A stretch of DNA of 64,000 bases from Sphagnum compactum (GCA_965153455.1 OZ234494.1:18848001-18912000), one strand, 5' to 3'. Positions 24,250-36,142 are shown, counted from the stretch's first letter. Numbers and translations are program-made. Notes: generated by a model not told the origin, from the letters alone.

Positions 24250-24910
24250 AATTGAGGGTACCTAATAGGTCTATGGCATTGTTGTGGAGGTTTTTATATA
24301 TTAAGGAAGGTAGATACCAAACCATGTTGTGTTCTTGGCACCATTGAAAAGCTCTTGACAAACATGAGTGGATTGAAGTGTTTTGATAATGTTTAGACTT
24401 ACGATGCAAGAGTTATTGGATTTTGTATAATTTTGTCATTCAAAATTTAATTAAATGCAAATTAATTTTTTTACAAAAATTGAGGCTATATCATGGTAAT
24501 GCTAGAAAGCTCAAGTGTTGATTGGAATTTCTTGGAGGTGATTTTGTCCTTTAGACCTAAGGTGGGGGAGTTATTGAATTTTGAGTAATTTTTTTCTTGT
24601 AAAATTATTAAAAATTTGAACTTTTTTTCACAATTGAGCTCTATCATTAAGGTTCTATTCACATTTTGAACACTTACATAATCATGTTCACATTTGGGCA
24701 AATGGCCAAGGCCACACTAGAATATGCATCTATCTACTAAGGAAGGTAAGTTGTTTCTTTTGCTTGTCATGTGAAATCTCCCAAACCACACTTGGCCCCA
24801 ACATTGTGCTCTTGGTATTGTTGGAAAGCCCTTATGAGTAAGGGTGCATTGATGTCGTTTTGTGACTTATTAACCTTGATTTGTAGTTTATAAAACTTGC
24901 CACTCCAAGT
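24250..24910. repeat. Dispersed repeat, one and a half units (also at 52840-53165)
   Basis: A unit containing TTGGAAAGCCCTTATGAGTA-AGGGTGCATT (24,821-24,850) and TTCACATTTGGGCAAATGGC with a CACACTAG end (24,687-24,720) has a diverged copy at 52,840-53,165. A further partial copy is at 24,335-24,430 (CATTGAAAAGCTCTTGAC, GTTTAGACTTACGATGCA). The family is unidentified; it could be LTR fragments. Confidence 0.55.
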
Positions 24911-25434
24911 CCTAGTTATAACAAGTTGTCCTTCTTCCCCTAGATTGATCCATCAACTCACATTTGTTTTGCTTGTGATTAGTATATAAATTCATATATC
25001 TATAGCTTGACCAATTGAGAATAAATTTGTTTGATATTTGAAAATATATAATACATTCTTGGAAATACCTCACTTTCAAACACCATGAATAAGTTGGGCA
25101 ATAAGAATTTCTCCACAACCACAAACCTAAATATGTTGATCACTGACAATGGCCATTGGCCATGTGCTTTTTTGATTAGATGTGAAGATTTTGAAAAAAT
25201 CATGTTTGTTAAACATGTGCTTAATAGCACTTGGACATCTATATAACATATTTATGTGTATGGATCATCAATACACAAAGCTTGGGACAAAGGCATTGAT
25301 CCCACTATTTTAAAAACGTAATAACAAAGATTATTTTTTCTAATTGCTCATTTATTGCTTTCAATGATGTGACAATAAAAGAACTATATTTCAAATTTCT
25401 CACTTTCTATGTACATAACATCAAGAAATGCACC
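24911..25434. other. Intergenic or continuing copia-like relic, no clear gene
   Basis: Minus-strand frames at 24,912-25,230 are protein-like but contain no recognisable protease, integrase or reverse-transcriptase motif. The stretch could continue the gag relic at 25,435-25,661. Confidence 0.3.
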
Positions 25435-25661
25435 CTATGACAAAGGTAGTGCTCCCAAAGATATGCTAACAAAAGTTCCATTTTCAAATTCTTCACTTTT
25501 TGTCACAACAACATTAGTTTCATTCTTCATTATTGACTTCTTGCCTCCATTATTCTTCCATGAACATTCATGTGCCCATTGTCCAATTTTTCCACTTGAG
25601 TTGCATTTGGTCTTGGATTTCAAATCTTCAATGTAGGGTGAATGCAAGCTATAGTGGCTCA
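25435..25661 (-). pseudogene. Copia-like gag relic, interrupted by the chromovirus
   Basis: The minus strand is open for about 65 codons reading into SHYSLHSPYIEDLKSKTK, then CNSSGKIGQWAHECSW. This has the spacing of a gag zinc knuckle (C-x2-C-x4-H-x4-C) with the second Cys as Ser and the His as Gln. The frame is cut by the LTR at 25,667. Across the insertion, read through the unduplicated CGTTT, it continues upstream at 32,578 and beyond (IEIATITPN) without a stop. The call is tentative because only one degenerate motif supports it. Confidence 0.4.
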
Positions 25662-25666
25662 CGTTT
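25662..25666. repeat. Target site duplication of the chromovirus (CGTTT)
   Basis: CGTTT directly precedes the left LTR and recurs directly after the right LTR at 32,573-32,577, an exact 5-bp duplication as made by Ty3-type integrases. Confidence 0.95.
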
Positions 25667-26486
25667 TGACGCGCTCCTTGGTCCCGGGGTGAACCCACTT
25701 GAGGGTTCACCAAAGTGAAGTTGCGGAAAGTTGGGACCGAAGGGCACGCTCCCGGCTTCCAACTCTAGAAAGGGGTAGAGGGTCGAATTGGGAGCCCAGG
25801 GATTAGACTAGGAAGAGGGACTAACTTAGCTTGTGTGAATCTGCATCCAAAAACCAACTCAAAGAGGTTAGTTTAGCATTCGGGACACCCTTGGGTGTTG
25901 GGACAAGCCACAGGCACTTTGACACACGAGACTCACCACGGCCCGGACTCGGGGGAACCCACCACCTTCCCCCATATAGTTATCTCTGCAGCTCACCACG
26001 GAGGCTACATCCAAATGGCACATTTTGTTGGGACTCCCGAAATGGAGTCCCGAAATTGTCCCGGCGGGACTCCCGGAACTTTGAGCTGCCATAACTCCTG
26101 ACTCTGGAGTCCGATCGTGACGAGGTCTAAACCAAAGTTGTAGCCCTCGTCAAGATCTTTCCAACGCCATGTCGCACTCCATCAGGCGACGTCGGGAAAG
26201 GGTCGATTCTTGACTTTTAGTGGTCGGGAGTCAAACTGCCAGTTTGACTCCCGGCCCTTCTTTTGCCCATAACTTGGGCTGCAGATGTCCAAATGGCCAA
26301 TGCGAGGCCATTTTCGAGATCTACGTTTCAAGACCTTTTCAATGACACCAAGAACACCCCAATGCAAGGTGTTTTGGGCCTTGCTGTCGAGCTCTGAACA
26401 TTCGGGAGTCCCGGAGGGCTCCAAACCTCCAACTTTTCCAAGTGTTGGGCTTCACCCCCACACTTGGACAAAGTGGGGTTGCGACA
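25667..26486 (-). repeat. 3' LTR of the chromovirus (820 bp)
   Basis: In element orientation the LTR starts TGTCGCAAC and ends GCGCGTCA, the standard TG...CA borders. It is GC-richer than its surroundings and contains repeated GGGACTCCCG words near 26,030-26,080. Compared with the 5' LTR, about 14 of 15 differences are transitions. Confidence 0.95.
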
Positions 26487-26497
26487 CTCTCCCCCAC
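26487..26497 (-). other. Polypurine tract next to the 3' LTR
   Basis: On the element strand GTGGGGGAGAG lies immediately before the LTR's TGTCGC. This is the expected start site for plus-strand DNA synthesis. A second, similar tract lies at 27,233-27,244. Confidence 0.85.
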
Positions 26498-27265
26498 TAG
26501 AAGAAAGAGGTCAATGTCCTCATTGACACTTAGAATTTTCCTTCATACAATTGCAATTGCTTTCTTTTGGATCCTTGGCCATTTTGCCAACTTTGTGGCT
26601 AGACCTTGTCTCAAGCTAACTTAGGCGTCCCCAAATTTCCAACACTTTCTTGACAAGTCTAAGAGGGTCTTGTAGGGAACCCTCTTTCTTTGCTTCGTCA
26701 AAAGACTAAACTAGCCTAATTGACGAAGCCCTCATTTGGGAGGAACCCTTTTTTCATCCTTCCCCTCATGAGGACTTAAGTCAAGTCTACTCTTGACCTA
26801 AGTTATTTGACATGACTCCTTTCCCTATCTCACGCCTTGGTCACAACAACCAAGTCTTAACTAAAAGATTTGCTTATCAAGGTACGAGAAAGACCACTTG
26901 GGTTTGCCAAACCCAAGTCCCAAACTACACTTAAAGTATGCGAGCGAGGTCATGACTTCCCGCGTTGGCCACACTACCAACCAACCATTCGGGATGCACT
27001 TAAGGCATGTGCTTGTCCCCGCAAGCTCACCTTGCTTGCCTCTTCCCCTGGGGCCAAGTTTTCTCAACCCCAAAGTAGGAGTCCGATTTTGATTTGGGCC
27101 TACGCGAGAAAGTTCCATTTGTCCCATGCCATAACCCTATTTGCCTTAACAAATTTTTCATGATACAATCTCTTGGAAGTTTTAAAGCCCTTTTTATTTC
27201 ACTTGCAACTTGATGTGGTACATTTTATGAAGCTCTCCCCCTTTAAAAGAAAGGTGATGTCCTCA
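26498..27265 (-). other. Non-coding 3' region of the chromovirus with a second polypurine tract
   Basis: About 770 bp separate the natural end of pol (TGA, 27,266-27,268) from the LTR-adjacent purine tract. At 27,233-27,244 the element strand reads AAAGGGGGAGAG. The 40-odd bases next to it (plus-strand GAAAG.GTGATGTCCTCATC) match those next to the LTR-proximal tract (GAAAGAGGTCAATGTCCTCA). The region therefore holds two related PPT blocks about 746 bp apart. I see no open frame of substance. Confidence 0.7.
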
Positions 27266-27349
27266 TCACACTCTACGTCTTTTCTTTGCCGGTCTAGTGT
27301 GGAATTCTTCTATGGCTTCTTGGGCATGTTCCATGTCGGATTCCTTCAC

Positions 27350-30300
27350 CTAAGATGCCTCTATTACATGGTAACCTTTCCACTTCACTAAGTATTCCCG
27401 TTCTCGTCCTCTAAGTTGCCTTGATTTGAGCACGGCCTCAACCTCAAACTCTGGTTCATTATGAACCAAGTCCGGTGGAGGCCTTGAATTTTGCTCCCTA
27501 TTAGGCCTTGAGGCATTGCGGGAGACCGGCTTCAAAAGGGAAATATGAAATGTGGGATGAACTCTAAGATTCTCCGGAAGTTCTAACTTATAAGTGTCGG
27601 AAAGTTTCTTTTCCAACACTTTGAATGGACCCGCATATGGGCCCATAAACTTATGACTTAACCCTTCGGGCAACCGGAAGTTCTTGATGTTCAACCACAC
27701 CTCGTCTCCTTTTTGAAACTTCATCTCTCGTCGGGACTTGTCCGCAAAATCCTTGTACCTTTTGTGCGCCTTTTCCAAGTTAGCTTTTGCCAACTCCCAC
27801 AAGCGCTTCCTTTCTTCATCAAGTTGTGTGACCATTGGCACTTCCTCACTTGCATCAATCGAAGGTTCTCCTTGTGCTGCCCAAGTCATGGGCACAATTG
27901 GTGATTTTCCCGTCACCATTTGGAATGGGGTGGATCCAGTTGCAGAATGTGTTGAATTATTGTAACAAAATTCGGCCAACTCCAAATGGTCCATCCAATC
28001 TTGTTGATCCGCCGCCACATAATTCTTTAGGAATTGTTGGATCACCAAGTTCACCCTTTCGGTTTGTCCATCGGTTTGGGGACGGAATGAAGTGTTCATC
28101 TTGAGTTCCGACCCCATGCGCTTCCACAAGGCCCGCCAAAACTTACTTGTAAACTTCGGGTCTCGATTCGACACTATGTCCTTTGGAAGCCCATGATGCT
28201 TGAAAATGTGGGAGAAGAACAACCTCCCCGTCTCTTGAGCCGTGGCTTCATCCTTTGTGGGAATGAAGTGTGCCATTTTGCTAAATCGATCCACCACAAC
28301 CATGATGGCATCGAACCCTTTTGAAGGGGGCAAACTTACCATAAAGTCCATTGACATACTTTCCCACGGCCCTTCGGGAATTGGCAAAGGTTGCAACAAC
28401 CCCGCTTGCTTCTTGTTGAGGGTCCTGTTTTGTTGACAAGTTAAACAAGTCTTCACGTACTCCTCCGCATCATCCTTCAAGTTGGGCCAATAGTAGGACT
28501 TCTTTAGGAATGTTGTGGTGCGCTTTGCACCACCATGGCCCGCAAGCGGCCCATCATGACATTCCTTCAAAAGTGTGTTTCGCATCGTCCCTTCCGGCAC
28601 ATAGAGTCGATTTTGTTTGTACCACAATAATCCATTTCTCAAATGGAAGTGGGACTTGGCTCCATTTTGGATGTTTTGCCTTACCTCCTTGGCAAAAGCA
28701 TCCCGGTGGCTCGCTAGTCTAACTTCCTTTTGAAGTTCCGACTCTCCAACATACACCACTCTAAGTTGGTGTTTTCGGCTCAAAGCATCGGGGACTATGT
28801 TCTCCTTTCCCGGCTTGTGCCGGATGTCCACATTGAACAAGGCCAATGTGTCTTGCCACCTTTGTTGTTTTGATGACAACTTGGGTTGAGTTGCGAAGTA
28901 CTTCAAGGTCACATTGTCGGTCCACACCACCACATCTTTGGAGCCTATGTAATGGCCCCAAGTCTTGAGACAATGTATGACCGCCCACATTTCCTTTTCG
29001 TGTGTTGGCCACCTTCGCTCCGTCTCATTCAACTTCTTGCTTTCAAAGGCCACCGGTCTTCCCTCTTGCACTATGACACCCCCAATTGCAAAGTCGGAGG
29101 CGTCGGAATGGATTTCAAAGTCCTTGTCAAAGTCGGGCAACTTTAACACCGGCGCCTTCACCAAAATGCCTTTCAATGCTTCAAAGGCTTCGTTGCATGC
29201 TTCATCCCAATCATAGGTGACGGCGGACTTCTTCAAGAGGTTCGTCAAAGGGGCCGCTATTCTCGCAAAGTTCAAGGATCTCAAGGTGGAAACCGACTTG
29301 GGCGGCTCCCAATCCAAAATTGCCTTGACCTTGTGACCATCCATCACCAAACCATCTTGAGTTATCCTATGTCCAAGGAAATCCACTTTCGTCACCCCAA
29401 ATTCGCACTTTTCGAGCTTCGCATACAACTTGTTTTCCCTTAGCCTTTGGAACACCTTGCGAAGGTGCTCCGCATGCTCCTCCATGGAGCTACTATAGAT
29501 CAAAATGTCGTCTATGTAGACGACCACAAAATCGTCAAGCCATTCGCGGAAAATGTCATTCATGAGAGTGCAAAATGTTGCGGGTGCATTGGTGAGCCCA
29601 AAGGGCATCACCAAGAACTCGTATGAGCCATACCTTGTGCGGCAAGCGGTCTTTTCTTCGTCCCCTTCTTTGATCCTTATTTGGTAATACCCCGAACGTA
29701 GATCAATTCTACTAAAAACCTTAGCTCCTGAGAGACGATCAAATAGATCATCGATGCGAGGTAAAGGATACCGATTTTTCACCGTTGCCTTGTTGAGTGC
29801 TCTATAATCAACACACATCCGCAAGGTCCCATCCTTCTTGTGAACAAAAAGGACGGGTGCCCCATATGGCGATTTACTTGGTTTGATGTAACCTTTGGTG
29901 AGGAGTTCTTCGAGTTGAACCTTCAACTCTTTCAACTCCTCATGACTCATTCGATATGGGGCCTTGGCGGGCGGTTCCACTCCCGGTATCACTTCAATCG
30001 CATGATCAATTCGTCTTCTCGGGGGCAAGTCTTCGGGCAAGTCTTCGGGCATCACATCCGGGAACTCTTCCAAAACCTTCCTTATGCACTTGGCGGAAGT
30101 CACCAACTTGGTGGCTTCCTTGGGCTCATACTCATCTACCACCCGCATGACACACATCATGCCAAAACCTCCCACGAGTTCTCTTTCCCAAGCTTTTCCT
30201 AACATGAAGTGGATGGTTGGGCCACTCCCACAAGGCAACTCATGTGCCTTGATTCGCACAATCCCACTTTTAGATGGGATTCTAACTAACCTATTGTGCC

Positions 30301-31711
30301 CTTCAATGAGCACATTGTTTTGGGTAATGAATTCCATTCCCAAAACGCACTCCATTCCACCCAAGGTGGAGACTAACAAGTCCACTTTTCCTCTCCAATT
30401 TCCCAATTGGAGAGACACTCCCTTTGCTTGTAGTGTAGTTGGATGGGGAACCCCATCCGCGAAATGCACCTCAATGGGTGCCTTGAGCTCCTCCAAGTGG
30501 AGCTCCATCCTTTCGGCGCTCTCCCGAGTTATGAAGTTGTGAGAAGCCCCTGTGTCCAAAAGACATAAGATTTCCCGCTTAGCAATCTTCCCCTTCAAGA
30601 ATATAAGTCGATTGCATTCTGGTTGGGCTAAAGTGGCATTGAGAGCAAGTACCTTAGAGCTCCCAACACCCGTCTTGGACTTGGGACAATCTTTGGAGTA
30701 GTGCCCCACCTCGTTGCAATTGAAACATGCACCCTTGGGCTTTGCTCCAAAGTCTCCCTTGGTTTGGTTCCCTTTTAAAGGAGCCCCTTTTCTCACAAAA
30801 TTCCCTTTTGGCTTGTACCCCGAGCCTTGGAATTGTTTGGGCTTTTCCTTGGTTGGGCTACCTTGCCCCCGGTTCCATTCCCCCTCATGCCTTGGCTTTT
30901 TGTGAAGGAACTTGTTGTCCTTCTTGAACCCGGATTTGTCACTCCGCCCCACATCCGAAAAGTTCTCCACTTTCGTGATGGCCTCGGATAATGAGGCGGG
31001 CCAACTCTCCTCAAGCTTCTGCTTGGCCCAAGTTGGAAGCCCCATCACGAATTGGCACACACGGTCCAACTCATGCATGTGCCGGATCTCAAGCATGAGT
31101 TCGGAATAAGCCCTCACATATTGCCTCAAATTTTCATTTGTGGCATTCACAAGGTCACGGAGTTTGCACCTAGAAATGTAGTCGGAGTTTCCTGGGATGA
31201 ACTCCGCTTCAATGCGATCCTTGAAAAACTCCCACGTATAGCCGTGGTTCTTGCCCTCCTCTTGTCTTACCGTCCGCCACCATGTGGCGGCATAGCCTTT
31301 CAAGTAGGATTGGGCAAGCTCCACGGCGGAACTCCGTCCAACCTTGGCGGCATGGATATAATCGTCCATCTCCGCAAGCCAAACATCCACAACCTTCTGG
31401 TCTCGAGCACCATCGAAATTTCCGGGCTTGGCCGGTTGAAACCTTTCACCTTTGGAGGTCCCCGTTTTGAGGGCCGCCACCAACTCACCAAAGTCGGGCC
31501 TATTCATCTTGAGGAGGACTTCAAGTTGCTCCGGGGTGAATAGGACCGAGCTCCGTTGTTCCTCCTCACTTTCGGGTTCAACCTCGGGTTCACCTTGGTC
31601 CTCCCGGAAATTTGGTTCCTCCCCAATTGATTCCGGCGGGGCTACTAGGTCATCGACGGGCTCCTCGGACCTAGGCTCTGGAGCTAGCTTCCGATTCTTT
31701 TTGGGTGCCAT
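27350..31711 (-). CDS. Gag-pol polyprotein of the chromovirus, 1,453 codons, probably non-functional
   Basis: One frame holds the whole retrotransposon machinery in Ty3 order. A retrotransposon Gag domain spans about residues 105-230, and a zinc knuckle has Cys329, Cys332, His337 and Cys342. The protease has DTGA at 386-389. Reverse transcriptase has YIDD at 732-735, and RNase H has Asp870, Glu905, Asp932 and Asp975. The integrase has its HHCC finger at His52, His59, Cys89 and Cys92 of the 1000s and DDE-region residues Asp1122, position 1182 and Glu1218. A GPY module lies near 1357-1362 and a chromodomain starts at about 1422. Three lesions stand out: about 13 residues missing at 812/813 after the RT, Asn instead of Asp at integrase position 1182, and a TAG (27,350-27,352) in the chromodomain. 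After the TAG the frame runs on for 27 codons to a TGA at 27,266-27,268. The ATG lies 41 bp from the 5' LTR, leaving a very short leader. Confidence 0.95.
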   Translation of the reverse strand: MAPKKNRKLAPEPRSEEPVDDLVAPPESIGEEPNFREDQGEPEVEPESEEEQRSSVLFTPEQLEVLLKMNRPDFGELVAALKTGTSKGERFQPAKPGNFDGARDQKVVDVWLAEMDDYIHAAKVGRSSAVELAQSYLKGYAATWWRTVRQEEGKNHGYTWEFFKDRIEAEFIPGNSDYISRCKLRDLVNATNENLRQYVRAYSELMLEIRHMHELDRVCQFVMGLPTWAKQKLEESWPASLSEAITKVENFSDVGRSDKSGFKKDNKFLHKKPRHEGEWNRGQGSPTKEKPKQFQGSGYKPKGNFVRKGAPLKGNQTKGDFGAKPKGACFNCNEVGHYSKDCPKSKTGVGSSKVLALNATLAQPECNRLIFLKGKIAKREILCLLDTGASHNFITRESAERMELHLEELKAPIEVHFADGVPHPTTLQAKGVSLQLGNWRGKVDLLVSTLGGMECVLGMEFITQNNVLIEGHNRLVRIPSKSGIVRIKAHELPCGSGPTIHFMLGKAWERELVGGFGMMCVMRVVDEYEPKEATKLVTSAKCIRKVLEEFPDVMPEDLPEDLPPRRRIDHAIEVIPGVEPPAKAPYRMSHEELKELKVQLEELLTKGYIKPSKSPYGAPVLFVHKKDGTLRMCVDYRALNKATVKNRYPLPRIDDLFDRLSGAKVFSRIDLRSGYYQIRIKEGDEEKTACRTRYGSYEFLVMPFGLTNAPATFCTLMNDIFREWLDDFVVVYIDDILIYSSSMEEHAEHLRKVFQRLRENKLYAKLEKCEFGVTKVDFLGHRITQDGLVMDGHKVKAILDWEPPKSVSTLRSLNFARIAAPLTNLLKKSAVTYDWDEACNEAFEALKGILVKAPVLKLPDFDKDFEIHSDASDFAIGGVIVQEGRPVAFESKKLNETERRWPTHEKEMWAVIHCLKTWGHYIGSKDVVVWTDNVTLKYFATQPKLSSKQQRWQDTLALFNVDIRHKPGKENIVPDALSRKHQLRVVYVGESELQKEVRLASHRDAFAKEVRQNIQNGAKSHFHLRNGLLWYKQNRLYVPEGTMRNTLLKECHDGPLAGHGGAKRTTTFLKKSYYWPNLKDDAEEYVKTCLTCQQNRTLNKKQAGLLQPLPIPEGPWESMSMDFMVSLPPSKGFDAIMVVVDRFSKMAHFIPTKDEATAQETGRLFFSHIFKHHGLPKDIVSNRDPKFTSKFWRALWKRMGSELKMNTSFRPQTDGQTERVNLVIQQFLKNYVAADQQDWMDHLELAEFCYNNSTHSATGSTPFQMVTGKSPIVPMTWAAQGEPSIDASEEVPMVTQLDEERKRLWELAKANLEKAHKRYKDFADKSRREMKFQKGDEVWLNIKNFRLPEGLSHKFMGPYAGPFKVLEKKLSDTYKLELPENLRVHPTFHISLLKPVSRNASRPNREQNSRPPPDLVHNEPEFEVEAVLKSRQLRGREREYLVKWKGYHVIEAS

Positions 31712-31738
31712 CCCAAAAGTAGTTGAGCTTCACCTTGT

Positions 31739-31750
31739 GCTCTGATACCA
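31739..31750 (-). other. Primer-binding site for initiator tRNA-Met
   Basis: On the element strand TGGTATCAGAGC begins two bases after the 5' LTR. It is the common plant retrotransposon PBS complementary to the 3' end of tRNA-iMet and primes minus-strand synthesis. Confidence 0.93.
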
Positions 31751-31752
31751 CG

Positions 31753-32572
31753 TGACGCGCTCCTTGGTCCCGGGGTGAACCCATTTGAGGGTTCACCAAA
31801 GTGAAGTTGCGGAAAGTTGGGACCGAAGGGCACGCTCCCGGCTTCCAACTCTAGAAAGGGGTAGAGGGTCGAGTTGGGAGCCCATGGATTAGACTAGGAA
31901 GAGGGACTAACTTAGCTTGTGTGAATCTGCATCCAAAAACCAACTCAAAGAGGTTAGTTTAGCATTCGGGACACCCTTGGGTGTTGGGACAAGCCACGGG
32001 CACTTTGACACACGAGACTCACCACGACCCGGACTCGGGGGAACCCACCACCTTCCCCCATATAGTTATCTCTGCAGCTCACCACGGAGGCTACATCCAA
32101 ATGGCACATTTTGTTGGGACTCCCGAAATGGAGTCCCGAAATTGTCCCGGCGGGACTCTCGAAACTTTGAGCTGCCATAACTCCTGACTCCGAAGTCCGA
32201 TCGCAACGAGGTCTAAACCAAAGTTGTAGCCCTCGTCGAGATCTTTCCAACGCCATGTCGCACTCCATCAGGCGACGTCGGGAAAGGGTCGATTCCTGAC
32301 TTTTAGTGGTCGGGAGTCAAACTGCCAGTTTGACTCCCGGCCTTTCTTTTGCCCATAACTTGGGCTGCAGATGTCCAAATGGCCAATGCGAGGCCATTTT
32401 CGAGATCTACGTTTCAAGACCTTTTCAATGACACCAAGAACACCCCAATGCGAGGTGTTTTGGGCCTTGCTGTCGAGCTCTGAACATTCGGGAGTCCCGG
32501 AGGGCTCCAAACCTCCAACTTTTCCAAGTGTTGGGCTTCACCCCCACACTTGGACAAAGTGGGGTTGCGACA
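31753..32572 (-). repeat. 5' LTR of the chromovirus (820 bp)
   Basis: The same length as the 3' LTR, with identical TG...CA borders. It would contain the promoter and transcription start for the element; I could not place a TATA box with confidence. Confidence 0.95.
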
Positions 32573-32577
32573 CGTTT

Positions 32578-35500
32578 GGTGTGATAGTGGCAATTTCTAT
32601 AGGGTGCTTTGTGTTTAAATGCTTATGGTGAATAATTTAATTTTAAGTACATTAAATGATGACTCATTCTAAATTAACAACTCGATTACGAAAACATTTA
32701 CACAATTATTTTTTGAAAATAACGCATTCACTCTTAATAGTGAACTTTTGAAGTAAAAAATATGGACTAATCAATTGGTTGGATTGTTAAGAAATTCAAA
32801 ATTTTATATTGAATTTTACTCCAAATTGTTTATAAGGACTAAGAATGGGTTGAAGAATGAAATGATAAAGTTAAGTGTGGAATCTCTTTTTGTGAGACCT
32901 TAACTAAATGATAGTTATGAACTTTTGAAGGGTTAGAATTGGACCTTATTTTCAAAAGTCCTTTTAAAGTGATTTTTTTTGTGTTTGTCAAAATTTCTAT
33001 GCCCAATGGGTACATAATTGAAATATCTAAATGGGTTTTAAAAAAAAAGATTTCCAGAGTGATTTCACCATACCAATTAACAACAACATTTTTCAATATG
33101 GGTTGTCACTTAGTTTTAAGAGGTTTCATAAGTGAGTGAAATTGTAATAGTTAAAGATTACATTAATGAAATTTTAGAATTTAAAACCATATCCATATGG
33201 ATAATATACAAAAACATGCTAAGGACTTTTGGGAGTCTTACATTTGCTTAAAATGAACCATTATAGTTTGCTTCACTCTATAGTCACTATTTTCCTTTTG
33301 ATCCTTAAAATTATCATGGTCAACATTCTTGGCATAAAATCTTTTATCAACATCTATCTTTGTGTTCCCATAGATCATGTTCATCATCTTTTTATTAAAC
33401 AATATGGAAATAAGGGTTTTCCTTGTGCTCTAATATCTAAAAGCCCTCAATTCAATGCAATTAACACACGTCTATAACTTGGTGGTAAGCTACATAATAT
33501 CTTGCTAGTGATAGTATTTTTTGCAAAATTTCATCAAGATTTACAATTTGTTGTTAGAGACATTTAATTTTTTATATGTGTTTTGTTACACTATTCCCTC
33601 TATTACTTGTAATCATAAAATGAATATTGAAGCATATGGATATTTTCCATAGATGATTGTTCATGTATAAAATATATATGCTCCCATGTTTGTGGCTATC
33701 TTGCATTAAATTCCCAAGGGAGACACTAATAAAAAAATGTAGAAAATACGTGAGGAAAAATATAGGGTGTTGGGTAAAAATTATTAGTCGTTGGGTAAAA
33801 TTATAAGTTAATTACTTAAAAAATAAAGTACATTTTATTCAAATAATCAATTTAATTAGAATATAACTTGTATGTAATAATGTGAAAATAATGGATTATA
33901 GTTAATGTAGGGTGACTTTAATATGTATATATATATATATATAAAATCAGATAATAATAGGGTGATAAAAATATGTTGAACAATTATGTATACCCCCCCC
34001 CCTAAAAATGGTCATTTGACGCACGTAAATCCCAATCTTTACCCTAAATGTCCCCCAGGATTAAATTAACATCTAAAAGTGCTCCTTATCTTCAACTACG
34101 CTTGCTATATTGTTGTTGTTCTTCCAAACTACCTTGTATGGCTTTAGTTTAAGTTTTTATACCATTCACTATTTCATAGACTTTTTATCCTCTAGAACAA
34201 TCTACATTTGGTATTTCCACAAACTAAAATATGTTCTTGTGGGTTTAGGGTAACACTTGTGAAAACTATGTCACATCCTTACTTGCACCTTCATTAATGT
34301 CTATCATGATTCCTTTCACACTTGGAATGTGGGCTTATAACTTTCTAGAATTAACGTTAATGATTCAAAAAAGTTCAATGAAATTTGAAATATATATATC
34401 TTGAAACAATTTTGTTATACATGTATCACATGTTGGAATTGAACATTAAATCTACATGCTATTTTCCTAAAACAAAAAAATGTTAACAACCATGTTTTTG
34501 TTTAAGGAAGATATCATGTAGATCTTACACTTGCATGCTATTTATGCCTATGCAAGAATTGCATATGATAACACAATGAACTATTATTTCGTCGTAGGGT
34601 TAGTTTGTTATTAAATAATCTTTGAAATAGTGAAATAATTTTTTGTTGAAAATATGCATGTGATGTGTGCAACACCATCATAACTATTGCAAGCTACAAC
34701 TTGGATAATTTCATTTTTCATATAGTAATACCATGGTGAATCATGATTTTTTTGTCAAATTAAAAAAAAAATTATTTAAAAAAAATTTGGTTATTTGGTT
34801 TGTCAATGTGGAATCTAACCCTAAGCTACAATACTCTAAAAAGAAAAGATATTGGACTAACCTAGAAACTTGCAATAAGTGGGAATGAAAAACTCAAAAA
34901 CAAAACTACCTATGTGAGTCAACCTAATTATTGAATTTTTAATCTATAGGACAGTGAAAATGATCAAGTTAGTGAAAATAAATTCAACAATAACTCAAAT
35001 GGGTTGAGTATAACTTTGACTTGAATGTACCTATTTATAATTTTTCATCCAAGTACAAAAATATGCCCACACAAGACACTAGTCTGTGAAGCCATTAGGT
35101 GGCAAAGAATGAAACACATAGAGTTCAATATGAACTCAAAGGCTTGGGCCACACATTTCACAATTTGTGATTCAAGATATGACAAAGTCTAAATGGTTCT
35201 TGGATGTGGGACTAAACCCATATTGGCTTGTTGATGGAAATTTCATTGGTAATGAAGCTCTTAAATGCACAAGGTCCATGTTATGACATTTATATTTATT
35301 TTCTTTAGTTTTAAACACAATTTACATTTCATATTGTTTCCTTAGTTTTAGGCACATGCTAAAATTTATTCCTTAACATAGATTAAAAAATTAAAATCAA
35401 AATTCCACAAAAAAAAAAGAATTAAAATGAGATGCATTCCAATGGAATAAGGTAAACATGTTGATGATTAAACACTTAAGCTTTTAGGGAGTTCCAAATC

Positions 35501-36142
35501 TTAATACATTGCTTTTTTATTTTTCAAGTTCAAGAGGTTTTTTTTTAGAGCTCAACTTCATACATCTATGGCAGTTTAGATTGCTCAAAATAGATGAAAA
35601 TAAGAAGATATGGTTGTTAAAAGTATGTGGGGTCAATGCCAACCTAATTCACACTTTAAAATTTAGCACATTCATTTTGTTTCATAGTTTTCTTTTTGGC
35701 GTTATTCCTTATTTCTAGAGCTCAAAAATTAATGTGCCCATACTTCTTTAGATAATTCAATATAGACAAGAAAAGTGAAAAAATATGAAGTCTAAAAATA
35801 AAAAAAAATTTTAAAATTATGTGATTTCCACATGTTTTGTGTTTTTCCTTTGTTGTTCTTTTTGTCTCGGGAGATGGAAAATAATAATATAAAATATAAT
35901 TTAACATTCTCATAATTATTTACATCACTTAAAACCAAGAAAGTCAAAATAAAATCAAAATGTTTGACCATATGCCAATTGATGAGCAATTCTACCCTAA
36001 CTCTTTGAAATAAGTACAATAGATAGAATCATTTGTGTCCTTTTGGAGCTTTAAGTCCAAATTAGTTACTTTTAAAAGCTAGTTCTAAATGACAAGCTAT
36101 TTTACATAAGTGCGCTCACTACCAGCCAGCTTGAAGATCAAC
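32578..36142. other. AT-rich intergenic DNA, no gene seen
   Basis: There is no convincing coding frame. It contains a (TA)n run at 33,926-33,943, a C10-11 tract near 33,991-34,001 and many A/T runs. The first bases after 32,577 probably belong to the interrupted copia-like relic. Confidence 0.5.

Larger units (their letters stand above)
25667..32572 (-). mobile_element. Full-length chromovirus (Ty3/gypsy LTR retrotransposon), 6,906 bp
   Basis: Two 820-bp LTRs (25,667-26,486 and 31,753-32,572), an exact CGTTT target duplication, a tRNA-iMet primer-binding site, a purine tract next to the 3' LTR and one continuous gag-pol frame define a complete insertion on the minus strand. A chromodomain after the integrase places it among chromoviruses. 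The LTRs differ at about 15 positions (near 1.8 percent), so the insertion is relatively young. The coding frame carries an RT-region deletion, a changed integrase catalytic residue and a stop in the chromodomain, so this copy should not move by itself. It lies inside a copia-like relic. Confidence 0.96.

Noticed and set aside
25831-26500. Open frames within the LTRs, repeated at 31917-32631
   Set aside because: They recur because the LTRs are duplicated, and none has a domain. LTRs are non-coding.
27713-31543. Numerous plus-strand frames across the retrotransposon
   Set aside because: They are antisense shadows of the gag-pol frame on the minus strand.
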